Of a DNA stretch of 64,000 nt, positions 9,050 to 16,884 are shown piece by piece. The position numbers and the translations under genes were made by a program. Origin of the DNA: an uncultured Bacteroidia bacterium (lineage in GTDB: Bacteria; Bacteroidota; Bacteroidia; Bacteroidales; UBA932). Under the pieces are notes generated by a model. That model was not told the DNA's origin. It searched no databases and was given only the letters and a program-made list of their open reading frames with translations. The stretch covers positions 27,617-91,616 of the forward strand of contig CACWOZ010000007.1 in NCBI GenBank assembly GCA_902762655.1, read 5' to 3'. How positions within the stretch are numbered: the first letter of the stretch is position 1; each line of letters opens with the position of its first letter.

Positions 9050-10993
9050 ATGAAAAAAACGACGCTTATAGCACTGATTTTTTCTCTGTGCCTGCTCCCC
9101 CTGAAAGCACAGAACAATCCCTACGAGATCAACGATGAGTGCTATAAATATTTCACCGAGGCTGAAAACCTTGTCGGCACGCCGGAGTTCGATGAGGTCG
9201 CCAATGCTCTCCTCCATTCATCCATTACGCATAGCGACACTAAAGCTCAGACCCTCTACTATGTTATGCGTCTGAAGCACGTCATTCGCTTGATTCCCAC
9301 ACAGCGCTTATCCTCTGCCGAAGAGGATGAACTCGTTCTCAAGAGGCAGGAGGAACTGAAAGAGGTGGCCGATAAGTTTGGATTCCCTCAGTATTATTAT
9401 TACTCCTACGAGTTGGTGCAGAACTACTTCTACAATCATAAGAAGCCTGTGAGGACGATGGAGTTCCTGCAGGAGATGCAGAAGGAAGCGGCAAGCCGGA
9501 AGGAGCCTTATGGGGAGTGGCTCAGTTACCGTTATATGGTGGCGCTTTACATAGCCCAGAGCGATTATATAACTGCCAAGAAATACATCCTCGGGGCACT
9601 TAAAATCTACGATGAAAGCAACGATCCCATCGTGCGCAAGCAGAGTGTGTCTCGTCTTTACTGCGACCTTTCGGACACCTACGTAATAGGAGCAGACTCC
9701 GTCAAGATCAATGTCAACAAGGCTGTAAAGGCCAGCCAGGTGCATTTGGATACGCTCCGGTGCGAATATCATCTGGCCAAGATTGCGGCCTACGAGCAGC
9801 GTGCCGAGGACTATCGCCGGCATCGGGACTACTGCATGGCAGACAAGCAATTGAAAATCATCAGCCCCACTGCCTATAAGCTTTTCGAGACCCTGGATTC
9901 CATCATTGAGGGCAATTTCGACTATCATAAGGTCAACAACCTGGCATTCTCCCGCGTGCGGGAAGTGAAATATATCGCCAATGTGGCGGAGAACTATGGC
10001 TATAAAGACCAGGCGTTCGAACTTGAGCGGCTACTCGTCCGCAAGTTCGAACTCCAGCTCGCTACTCTGAACCAGTCCAAGATCGCGGAGATGGACGCCC
10101 GCCTCGGCAACACCAGGCTCAGTACCGAACTTGACGCGAAGCAGCAGGAGGTAAGGAATGTCACACGTCTGGTGCTGATCCTGATAACCATCATCCTGAG
10201 CGGTATCCTCATCTTCCTCCTCATCCATATCCGCGGCCTTCGCAGGTACAACCGAGAACTTGAGGCCGCGAACGAGCAGGTGCTGCTCGCGAACGCCGCC
10301 AAGACGCGTTTCGTGCAGAACATGAGCCATGAGGTGCGCACACCGCTGAACGCCATAGTCGGCTTCAGCCAGCTGCTGAGTCTGCCGGACGGGAGTTTCC
10401 CGGAAGAGGAAAAAGAGGAGTTCGCAGGGCACATCGTCAATAATACAAAGATGCTGACCATGCTGCTGGACGACATCCTGAATACTTCCGCGATGGATTC
10501 CGGCAATTACAAGATAACATACGAGGAAGGGGAGTGCGGATTCATGTGCCAGGCAGCCATCAGCAGTGCGGAGCATCGTCTGCAGCCGGGCGTTACCATG
10601 CGCTACGAGCCCGACTTTGACGGCCCTTACACCTTCACCACCGATCCCCGCCGCACGCAGCAGATACTGATCAATCTCCTTACCAATGCCTGCAAGCACA
10701 CGTCCCAGGGGGAGATCGTTCTCGGATGCTCTCTCAAAGAGAATCCGGGAGAGGTCACCTTCTCCGTAACAGATACGGGCCCCGGTGTGCCGGACGACCA
10801 GGCCGAGCATATTTTCGACCGTTTCACTAAATTGAACCAGTTCGTGCAGGGAACTGGCCTGGGCCTGAGTATCTGCAGGGATATTGCTGGCAAGATGGGC
10901 GGCCGCGTCTTCCTCGACACCTCTTACAAGAAGGGAGGAGCCCGTTTCGTATTCGTACTCCCTGTCCAGCCTGATATAGATAATAATCAATAA
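9050..10993 (+). CDS. TPR-sensor membrane histidine kinase
   Basis: 647 residues. ATG 9050 gives the signal peptide MKKTTLIALIFSLCLLPLKAQ; the upstream TTG (9041) would lie inside the promoter box. Residues ~25-350 are an alpha-helical periplasmic region with TPR-like repeats. A TM helix covers ~375-395 (LVLILITIILSGILIFLL), followed by a short coiled coil. The HisKA H-box FVQNMSHEVRTPLNAI puts the phospho-acceptor at His427. The ATPase domain has the N-box NLLTNACKHT and the G-boxes DTGPGVPDD and GTGLGLSICRDIA. All catalytic motifs are intact. The next gene is a receiver protein 5 nt downstream, its probable partner. The signal sensed is unknown. A kinase-less relative of the sensor half is encoded two genes later. 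Confidence 0.92.
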   Translation: MKKTTLIALIFSLCLLPLKAQNNPYEINDECYKYFTEAENLVGTPEFDEVANALLHSSITHSDTKAQTLYYVMRLKHVIRLIPTQRLSSAEEDELVLKRQEELKEVADKFGFPQYYYYSYELVQNYFYNHKKPVRTMEFLQEMQKEAASRKEPYGEWLSYRYMVALYIAQSDYITAKKYILGALKIYDESNDPIVRKQSVSRLYCDLSDTYVIGADSVKINVNKAVKASQVHLDTLRCEYHLAKIAAYEQRAEDYRRHRDYCMADKQLKIISPTAYKLFETLDSIIEGNFDYHKVNNLAFSRVREVKYIANVAENYGYKDQAFELERLLVRKFELQLATLNQSKIAEMDARLGNTRLSTELDAKQQEVRNVTRLVLILITIILSGILIFLLIHIRGLRRYNRELEAANEQVLLANAAKTRFVQNMSHEVRTPLNAIVGFSQLLSLPDGSFPEEEKEEFAGHIVNNTKMLTMLLDDILNTSAMDSGNYKITYEEGECGFMCQAAISSAEHRLQPGVTMRYEPDFDGPYTFTTDPRRTQQILINLLTNACKHTSQGEIVLGCSLKENPGEVTFSVTDTGPGVPDDQAEHIFDRFTKLNQFVQGTGLGLSICRDIAGKMGGRVFLDTSYKKGGARFVFVLPVQPDIDNNQ

Positions 10994-10998
10994 GATAT

Positions 10999-11418
10999 AT
11001 GACACCACTTTACGCACAGAATCACGATTATTCCAAGTTCAGCGTCCTTGCAGTGGATGACATCCCCCTGAATCTTCTTCTTGTTCAGAAGATGCTTTCA
11101 CGTTTCAAATTCCGCATGCGCACCGCCACCGGCGGACAGCAGGCCCTCGACGCCGTGGCCGCCGAGAAGCCGGACCTTATCCTGCTGGACCTCATGATGC
11201 CCGGAATCGACGGTTTCGAGGTGATTCGCCGCCTGCGTGCCGACCCCGCCACGGCAGACATCCGGATCGTGATACTCTCCGCCCTCAATTCGAACGAGGA
11301 TGTAGTAAAGGGGTTCAATGTGGGGGCTGATGACTTCATCATGAAGCCAATCATCATGGAAAAACTTCTTACCTGCGTGGTTACGCAGATCCAGATAGTG
11401 GAGTCGAAACAGAAATGA
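10999..11418 (+). CDS. Receiver-only response regulator (CheY-like)
   Basis: 139 residues, a single REC domain and no output domain. Acidic pair VDD (residues 19-21), phospho-acceptor Asp64 in LILLDLMMPGIDGF, conserved Ser/Thr in ILSALNS and Lys in DDFIMKPI are all present. It begins 5 nt after the histidine kinase and overlaps lgt by 4 nt (ATGA), so translation is coupled. With no DNA-binding domain it must act through protein contacts or a phosphorelay; one candidate partner is the kinase-less membrane protein at 12304. Confidence 0.93.
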   Translation: MTPLYAQNHDYSKFSVLAVDDIPLNLLLVQKMLSRFKFRMRTATGGQQALDAVAAEKPDLILLDLMMPGIDGFEVIRRLRADPATADIRIVILSALNSNEDVVKGFNVGADDFIMKPIIMEKLLTCVVTQIQIVESKQK

Positions 11419-12302
11419 CATTTTTAGCAATCAATTGGAACGTTGATCCGGTGTTCTTCCACATCGGAGCGCTGCAGGTGCGCTGGTATGGCCTGCTGTT
11501 CATCTCCGGGTTCATAATCGGATGGTATATTTTCCGCTGGTTCTTCCGCCGCGAAGGCGTAAAGGAAGAGCTGCTCGACCCGCTGCTCTATACGCTGCTG
11601 CTCTGCACCATAGTAGGCGCCCGCCTCGGGCACTGCCTTTTCTATCAGCCGGACTATTTCTTTGGATCTTGGAAGGGATTCTGGGAGATATTCATGCCTT
11701 GGAAGGGAGGCCTTGCCAGCCATGGCGGAGCCATCGCTCTGCTGCTTGGAATGTGGTGGTTTTCTGCGCATTACGGCAAAAAGAACGGCTTCGACTTCCT
11801 GTGGATAATGGACCATCTCTGCATTACCGTGGCCTTTGCCGGATGCCTCATCCGACTGGGCAATCTCTTTAACTCCGAGATTTACGGGGATGTAACATCT
11901 TTACCCTGGGGTATTATTTTCGAAAGAAATGGTGAGACGGAACCCAAGCATCCTACCCAACTCTACGAGGCTGGTTCATACCTTATTCTCGGCCTGTATC
12001 TTATCTGGCGATACTGGAAGAAACTGGACCGCACCTACCGTGGCTTCTTCTTCGGAGTATTCCTTCTCGGCTGTTTCGGCATGCGCTTCCTCATCGAGTT
12101 CATCAAGGAGCCCCAGGTGGAATTCGAGAATAATATGGTCCTCGATATGGGCCAGTGGCTTAGCATCCCCTTCATAGTCGCCGGCATCTGCATCCTCATT
12201 TATTCCTATAGGAAAAAGGTGCCTGCGGCTGCCGTGCCGCCGGTCGCTCCTCCTAAAAAGCCCTCCGGCCCTACAACCCTAAGCAACGCACATCCCCTAT
12301 AG
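11415..12302 (+). CDS. lgt: Prolipoprotein diacylglyceryl transferase
   Basis: 295 residues, multi-pass inner-membrane enzyme that transfers a diacylglyceryl group from phosphatidylglycerol to the lipobox Cys of prolipoproteins. VRWYGLLFISGFIIGW, GGLASHGGAIALL (conserved His), RLGNLFNSEIYG (Lgt signature with its Arg and Asn) and HPTQLYE are all recognisable. Length fits the family with a short Pro-rich tail. It overlaps the response regulator by ATGA and is followed after 1 nt by the TPR protein. Its position inside a two-component operon is unusual, but the enzyme is essential for the many lipoproteins encoded in this window. Confidence 0.95.
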   Translation: MTFLAINWNVDPVFFHIGALQVRWYGLLFISGFIIGWYIFRWFFRREGVKEELLDPLLYTLLLCTIVGARLGHCLFYQPDYFFGSWKGFWEIFMPWKGGLASHGGAIALLLGMWWFSAHYGKKNGFDFLWIMDHLCITVAFAGCLIRLGNLFNSEIYGDVTSLPWGIIFERNGETEPKHPTQLYEAGSYLILGLYLIWRYWKKLDRTYRGFFFGVFLLGCFGMRFLIEFIKEPQVEFENNMVLDMGQWLSIPFIVAGICILIYSYRKKVPAAAVPPVAPPKKPSGPTTLSNAHPL

Positions 12303-12303
12303 T

Positions 12304-13635
12304 ATGCGTCGGGTCCTGTTGTGCATCCTTGTCTTGTCTGCTTTCTTCCCCGCAGGAGCGCAGATAGTGAACCGTCTGAAGGTGGATGACGCTGTATTTC
12401 AGCGCTATGCATACGGGCGTATGCAGATGTACAACCCGGCGAATCTCGCCCTGGCGGACTCCATCTATCAGGCGGGAGTGATGCGCGAGAGTTTCCGCTA
12501 CAAGTGCCTGGGCCTTTCCCTGGAATTCCCGGTGCGATTCGCACAGGGGGATTATGAGCGTATGGATGAGGCGGTTGCGGAAATCAAGGAACTGGTGAAA
12601 GGGCATGTGGACGCGCGCCCCTTCTACTTCGCGGTCATCCATGAATACTGCCAGTATCTCATCCACATAGGCCGCGCTTCCGACGCAATGCTGGAAGCCC
12701 GCGACATGGAGCGCCGTGCCGCCAAACTGAAGATCCCCCTCGGCATCATGTACTCCCACCGGATAGTGGGCCTCATCCAGAGCTACCGTACGAATTCCTG
12801 GCTGGCCATCCGCAATTTCGAGGAGGCCGCCCTTTATTGCAAGGAGGCCAAAGCGGAGCAGGAACTGCCTAATCTCTACATACTTATCGCTCAGGAATAT
12901 GTAAAGATGGGCGAGTTTGAGCAGGCCGAGGCGAACTGCGTGAAGGCCGAGCAGTACCAGGATTTCTTCCCTTCCATCCGCATCAAGGCCCGCATGACCA
13001 GGGCCTACCTCTATAATGCCGAGAAGGACTGGGACCGTTTCTGGGAGACCTACGATTCGCTGGTGAGCGATCCTCTCTATGAAGTTCAGACCGAGAATGA
13101 CGCCCGCTGCGAGATGGACGTGGCCTACCTGCGCTCGAAGGGTCTCTTCCTGGAGGCGCTTGCCAAGGCGGATTCGCTCGGCACCGCGCGCGACCGGCAC
13201 GCACTCAAACACGGCATCTACGCCGACCTGGGTTCATTTGGCGACGCTTACGGTGAACTTTCTTCGCTGATGGCGGAGAAGGACTCCATCTATATAAAGG
13301 TACAGAACGAAGATATGGCCATCCTCGATGCCGAGATGAACAATGCTAAACTGCGGGCCGAGGCGGAGCGTCTGAAGCACCAGAACCAGATAACCATCAT
13401 GCTCGGCTTCCTGGTGATGTTTGCAATTGCCTTCTTCGCCATCTTGCTGAGCCAGTGGCAGTTGAGGCAGAATCTCGATGAGATGCGCCGCCGCAATGCC
13501 GAAGTGATCCGCGCCCGCAGGGCCTTCCAGAAAGCGATGGATGCAAAGGAATCCGAGAATGCCAACAAGATAAAGATTCTCCAGAACCGTACAACCAACC
13601 CCATGATCGATTATGAAGATTTCCTCAATAGTTAA
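12304..13635 (+). CDS. TPR membrane protein resembling a sensor half without kinase domain
   Basis: 443 residues. Signal peptide MRRVLLCILVLSAFFPAGAQ, then a long helical TPR-like periplasmic region, one TM helix at about 362-385 (IMLGFLVMFAIAFFAILLS) and a ~58-residue charged cytoplasmic tail with coiled-coil character. The order signal peptide-TPR-TM-coiled coil is that of the histidine kinase at 9050, and the pre-TM segments are similar (both have AxxDAxxxNxxL-type spacing followed by a charged helix). The protein stops where HisKA would begin; there is no H-box or ATPase. It is intact, not a fragment, since the downstream DNA encodes another gene in a different frame. Probably a co-sensor or scaffold; function not established. 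Confidence 0.7.
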   Translation: MRRVLLCILVLSAFFPAGAQIVNRLKVDDAVFQRYAYGRMQMYNPANLALADSIYQAGVMRESFRYKCLGLSLEFPVRFAQGDYERMDEAVAEIKELVKGHVDARPFYFAVIHEYCQYLIHIGRASDAMLEARDMERRAAKLKIPLGIMYSHRIVGLIQSYRTNSWLAIRNFEEAALYCKEAKAEQELPNLYILIAQEYVKMGEFEQAEANCVKAEQYQDFFPSIRIKARMTRAYLYNAEKDWDRFWETYDSLVSDPLYEVQTENDARCEMDVAYLRSKGLFLEALAKADSLGTARDRHALKHGIYADLGSFGDAYGELSSLMAEKDSIYIKVQNEDMAILDAEMNNAKLRAEAERLKHQNQITIMLGFLVMFAIAFFAILLSQWQLRQNLDEMRRRNAEVIRARRAFQKAMDAKESENANKIKILQNRTTNPMIDYEDFLNS

Positions 13636-14035
13636 GAATCACGTCAACGAACTGATAGCACTTGCTGTTTTCCTTGTGGGTTCCACCCTGGGAATGCTGG
13701 GCCTCATCCAGAGGGTGCCTTTGATCATAGGTATTCTCGGGATAGTGTTCCTCGCCTCCGGAATGTTTTACTTCTGCATCAGTTACACTTCCGAAAAGGT
13801 GTACAAAGAGTACTACAAGGACAGTTACGAGATCGAGCATGAAACCATCGAGGACGAAATCCGCAAATCGATGGTATATCACCGCTATCAGGAAGCGGTC
13901 CTTGGCCGTTACGAAAGCGCCTGCCGCGACCTTGGCCTTGTCGATGAGCAGAAAGACTGGCTCCTCGACCTTCTAATGGCCGAAAAGAACAAGGTTGACG
14001 AGGAGCTCAAGGCCGAAGGCGGCGGCCATATCTGA
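13613..14035 (+). CDS. Small two-TM membrane protein of unknown function
   Basis: 140 residues, start codon 23 nt inside the end of the TPR gene, so translationally coupled. Two adjacent hydrophobic segments (about 15-35 and 38-58) form a hairpin in the membrane, followed by an ~80-residue, highly charged, helical soluble tail (KVYKEYYKDSYEIEHETIED and on). I do not recognise the family. Being last in the HK-RR-lgt-TPR operon it may belong to the same signalling complex, but that is inferred from position only. Confidence 0.65.
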   Translation: MKISSIVKNHVNELIALAVFLVGSTLGMLGLIQRVPLIIGILGIVFLASGMFYFCISYTSEKVYKEYYKDSYEIEHETIEDEIRKSMVYHRYQEAVLGRYESACRDLGLVDEQKDWLLDLLMAEKNKVDEELKAEGGGHI

Positions 14036-14076
14036 TTCCCATAACGGGAGTCAGTCAGATATGCTCCTGTCTTTTT
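14028..14076 (+). terminator. Probable terminator of the HK-lgt operon
   Basis: ATATCTGA (14028-14035) and TCAGATAT (14055-14062) are perfect complements and enclose an inner TCCC/GGGA pair; a T-run follows at 14072-14076. The stem begins inside the last codons of the upstream gene. The inner asymmetry (GTCAG bulge) makes this a moderate prediction. Confidence 0.5.
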
Positions 14077-14138
14077 TGTGGCACTGCCCCTGAAGTGCCC
14101 TGCGCCCCTATGGTGCTTTTTTCTATTCATTATTCCCG

Positions 14139-14226
14139 GACCTTCCCCAGTTTAATTGATTTTCGGGGAAGGTCAAGGATTTGCAGGGCTACCTTCCCCG
14201 CTGGAGGCCCATATTGGGGAAGGTCA
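14139..14226. repeat. Two tandem hairpins with identical arms (ACCTTCCCC / GGGGAAGGT)
   Basis: Arms lie at 14140-14148/14165-14173 and 14191-14199/14216-14224, so the unit repeats every 51 nt while the loops differ completely. The first pair extends by one extra G-C. Downstream (about 14221-14278) GGTCACCGGAGG-like words recur (GGTCACCGGAGG at 14222 and again near 14265). No coding signal is seen in 14036-14311 other than these structures and the terminator. Confidence 0.7.
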
Positions 14227-14311
14227 CCGGAGGGACGGTCATCAGGGAAAAACTGCATGGGGACGGTCACCGGAGGCAGTGAGTGGCCGGGGGTAGATGA
14301 GGATACTAGAT

Positions 14312-15400
14312 TTATTTTTCCAACCAGGACAGGAAAGCGTCCACGCGGGCGCGGCTGACCTCGAGACTGCCGGCACTGCCGGGAGCCGTTTCTCCAAAGA
14401 CCGTTTCCAGCATCAGGCGTCCTCCGGGAATGCGCTCCGCCCCGCGTACCGCGGCCTTCGCGATAATGGCGCTGCGCGAGATGCGGAAGAATTTTGAAGG
14501 GTCAAGGCCGTCAAGCAGTTCATCGAGCGAGGGATTTACTACGTATCTGGAGCCGTCCATCAGGATTTGATACGTTCCCTTATTTTCGGAAATAAAACAT
14601 GCTATGTCGGAGGTCTGCACCGGCACGATGCGGTCGCCGACGCGTACCAGATATCTTTCCTTATAGGCGACATTGTCAACTGCAGCTGCCGGAACGGCAA
14701 TCTCCGGAAGCCTCTCCAGCAGTTTCCCCAGCCCTTCTTCCTCGCCTGTCTTGCGGTATTGCTCCACGGCATTCTGCAGCGAATCAACATGTTTCTTGAG
14801 AACATTGTAGCGCTGCCGGGCCTCATCTCCCTTTTCGCGTTCCGCTTCCACCTGGCGGCTCACGAAGCGGCTGATGAAGATAACGTCTGCAACGAAAATC
14901 AGCAGCGCCAGCGCGTTGCCCACGATTTCGGAACGGGAACCTGCGCCGGACGAATACAGGTCCAGCATGACGCGCACTATGTATACCACCGCGATGCCTA
15001 TCACCAGCACCATGATCTGCCGGTCGCTGAAAGCGAAGTTGTTACCTCGACCACGGGCGGCTAAGGAAGAACGGGCGGACAGCCACAGGCCCCATCCGAT
15101 CAACTCTGTGGTGAGGAAAGTAGCCAGACCGGACTGAAGCAGCGACCCGCCGATGAAAAGATTCAACAGCGCCGCCAGGCCCACACCGGCAAAGTAGCCC
15201 AGGATATTCACAAGTACAATCGCTGCCGCGGTAAACTCCAACGACAATCTTTCCCGAAGGCAGATGATTACGGTGAGCGTCATAGTGAGAAGAGTAAGCA
15301 GGAGTGTGTCGCTAAGGCCGGCAGCACGGCAGAGTACGGCGGTGCCGAGATGCAGCATCGCGAAGATGTGGATTATCCATCCTGTGCTCAACTTCTTCAT
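14312..15400 (-). CDS. Membrane-anchored LytTR-family transcription regulator
   Basis: 362 residues from the ATG at 15400; an in-frame ATG at 15436 would add 12 residues but a -7-like box (TATCTTGC, 15407-15414 on this strand) lies between the two, favouring 15400. The N-terminal ~190 residues contain about six hydrophobic helices, then comes a charged coiled coil (about 190-245) and a C-terminal LytTR DNA-binding domain (DIACFISENKGTYQILMDGS, then FFRISRSAIIAKAAV). LytTR proteins bind direct repeats about 21 bp apart. This one has no receiver domain, so it would sense through its membrane part. It is divergent from the starch operon and shares the intergenic region with it, making it a candidate regulator. 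Confidence 0.85.
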   Translation of the reverse strand: MKKLSTGWIIHIFAMLHLGTAVLCRAAGLSDTLLLTLLTMTLTVIICLRERLSLEFTAAAIVLVNILGYFAGVGLAALLNLFIGGSLLQSGLATFLTTELIGWGLWLSARSSLAARGRGNNFAFSDRQIMVLVIGIAVVYIVRVMLDLYSSGAGSRSEIVGNALALLIFVADVIFISRFVSRQVEAEREKGDEARQRYNVLKKHVDSLQNAVEQYRKTGEEEGLGKLLERLPEIAVPAAAVDNVAYKERYLVRVGDRIVPVQTSDIACFISENKGTYQILMDGSRYVVNPSLDELLDGLDPSKFFRISRSAIIAKAAVRGAERIPGGRLMLETVFGETAPGSAGSLEVSRARVDAFLSWLEK

Positions 15401-15431
15401 ATCGCTGCAAGATACGAAAAAAACGTTACAA

Positions 15432-15482
15432 TTCATCCGTCAAAAGCAGCGCTTCGTCCGAAAAAAGCATCCATTCATCGCA
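15432..15482. promoter_or_regulatory. Three 9-bp direct repeats with exact 21-bp period, candidate LytTR operator
   Basis: TTCATCCGT (15432-15440), TTCGTCCGA (15453-15461) and TTCATCGCA (15474-15482) begin exactly 21 bp apart, i.e. one face of the helix, the spacing known for LytTR-domain sites. They lie just upstream of the likely -33 region of the starch operon and over the upstream part of the divergent LytTR gene's promoter. The words do not match the classical LytTR consensus, so the call rests on geometry and position. Confidence 0.5.
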
Positions 15483-15511
15483 CGCGCTTATTATTTATAA
15501 GTAAAATGCCC

Positions 15512-15519
15512 TAAATTCG
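15512..15519 (+). promoter_or_regulatory. Possible -7 box (TAAATTCG) of the starch operon
   Basis: TAAATTCG differs from TAnnTTTG in one position and lies 20 nt before the MFS start codon. No clear TTTG is found 19-22 bp upstream (only TTATTTAT), as would suit an activator-dependent promoter. Confidence 0.4.
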
Positions 15520-15539
15520 CATGAATTTTAACACTGGAC

Positions 15540-16874
15540 ATGACCAACAAGAGTAATCTTAACTTCTGGCAGATGTGGAATCTGAGTTTCGGATTCTTCG
15601 GCGTGCAGATTGCCTATGCGCTGCAGAGTGCCAACATCAGCCGCATATTTGCGACGCTCGGCGCCGATCCGCACCAACTAAGTTTCTTCTGGATACTTCC
15701 TCCCCTCATGGGCATGATAGTCCAGCCCCTCATCGGCAAGTGGTCCGACCGCACCTGGTGCCGTATGGGCCGTCGCAAACCCTATCTTCTGGTGGGCGCC
15801 ATCGTGGCCGTGCTGGTGATGGTTCTCCTGCCCAACGCCGGCAGCCTGAATCTCTCCACATCATACATGCTTCTCGGGCTCAATGCCGCCATGTGGTTCG
15901 GTCTGTTCAGTCTTATTTTCCTCGACACCAGCATCAATGTGGCCATGCAGCCCTTCAAGATGATGGTAGGGGACATGGTAAACGAGGAGCAGAAGGCCAA
16001 GGCCTACTCCATCCAGAGTTTCCTCTGCAATGCAGGCAGCCTTTTCGGATATCTTTTCCCCATCTTCTTCACCTGGATAGGAATCGCGAACGAAGCGCCT
16101 GAGGGTCAAGTGCCTCCGAGTGTCATCACCTCCTTCTATGTGGGAGCCGCCATCCTAATAATCTGCGTGCTCTACACTTTCATGAAGGTCAAGGAGATGC
16201 CTCCGGCAGAGTATGCCGAATTCCATGGGATCGACCCGTCAAAAACCGAAAACGCCAAGAGCGAAGGGCTCCTGAAGCTCCTCACCAAGGCCCCCCGCAC
16301 CTTCTGGACCGTGGGCCTCGTGCAGTTCTTCTGCTGGGCAGCCTTCCTCTACATGTGGACCTACTCCAACGGCACCCTGGCATTCAACTGCTGGGGCGGA
16401 GTCACCGACACCGCTTCCGCAGACTATCAGGCCGCCGGCAACTGGGTGGGAGTCGTGTTTGCCGTGCAGGCCGTCGGCTCCATCCTCTGGGCCACCATCC
16501 TGCCTAAGTTCAGGAACCTGAAGACCGCTTATGTGCTGAGCCTTCTGCTCGGTGCGGTGGGATTCGCGTCCCTGTTCTTCATCCACGACAAGTTCCTCGC
16601 CTGCGGCGCCTACTTCCTTATCGGCGCAGCCTGGGCGGCGATGCTTGCACTGCCATTCACCCTGCTCACCAATGCGCTTGAAGGTAACCCCCATATGGGC
16701 AGTTACCTCGGCCTGTTCAACTGCACCATCTGCCTGCCGCAGATAATAGCTGCCGCAACCGGAGGCCTGGTACTCAAAGTCTTGGGCAGTCAGCCCGCAA
16801 TGCTCATGGCAGCAGGCGCCTTCCTCGTGCTGGGAGCGCTCTGCGTGAGATTCATCGAAATCAAACAGAAATAA
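15540..16874 (+). CDS. MFS sugar transporter, SLC45/maltose type
   Basis: 444 residues with 12 predicted TM helices. WNLSFGFFGVQIAYALQSAN at the N-terminus, PLIGKWSDRTWCRMGRRKPY (the MFS A-motif loop in its SLC45/GPH form) and the late SYLGLFNCTICLPQII segment are typical of the disaccharide carriers that accompany GH13 enzymes in Bacteroidales. It probably imports maltose or short maltodextrins from the periplasm with protons. It is the first gene of the starch operon, 10 nt before the SusC gene, so carrier, outer-membrane importer and enzymes are made together. Substrate is inferred from neighbours. Confidence 0.88.
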   Translation: MTNKSNLNFWQMWNLSFGFFGVQIAYALQSANISRIFATLGADPHQLSFFWILPPLMGMIVQPLIGKWSDRTWCRMGRRKPYLLVGAIVAVLVMVLLPNAGSLNLSTSYMLLGLNAAMWFGLFSLIFLDTSINVAMQPFKMMVGDMVNEEQKAKAYSIQSFLCNAGSLFGYLFPIFFTWIGIANEAPEGQVPPSVITSFYVGAAILIICVLYTFMKVKEMPPAEYAEFHGIDPSKTENAKSEGLLKLLTKAPRTFWTVGLVQFFCWAAFLYMWTYSNGTLAFNCWGGVTDTASADYQAAGNWVGVVFAVQAVGSILWATILPKFRNLKTAYVLSLLLGAVGFASLFFIHDKFLACGAYFLIGAAWAAMLALPFTLLTNALEGNPHMGSYLGLFNCTICLPQIIAAATGGLVLKVLGSQPAMLMAAGAFLVLGALCVRFIEIKQK

Positions 16875-16884
16875 TAAAATAGAT

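Noticed and set aside
15400-15436. Start of the LytTR protein at 15436
   Set aside because: It would place a -7-like box inside the coding region; the hydrophobic N-terminus begins naturally at the ATG at 15400.
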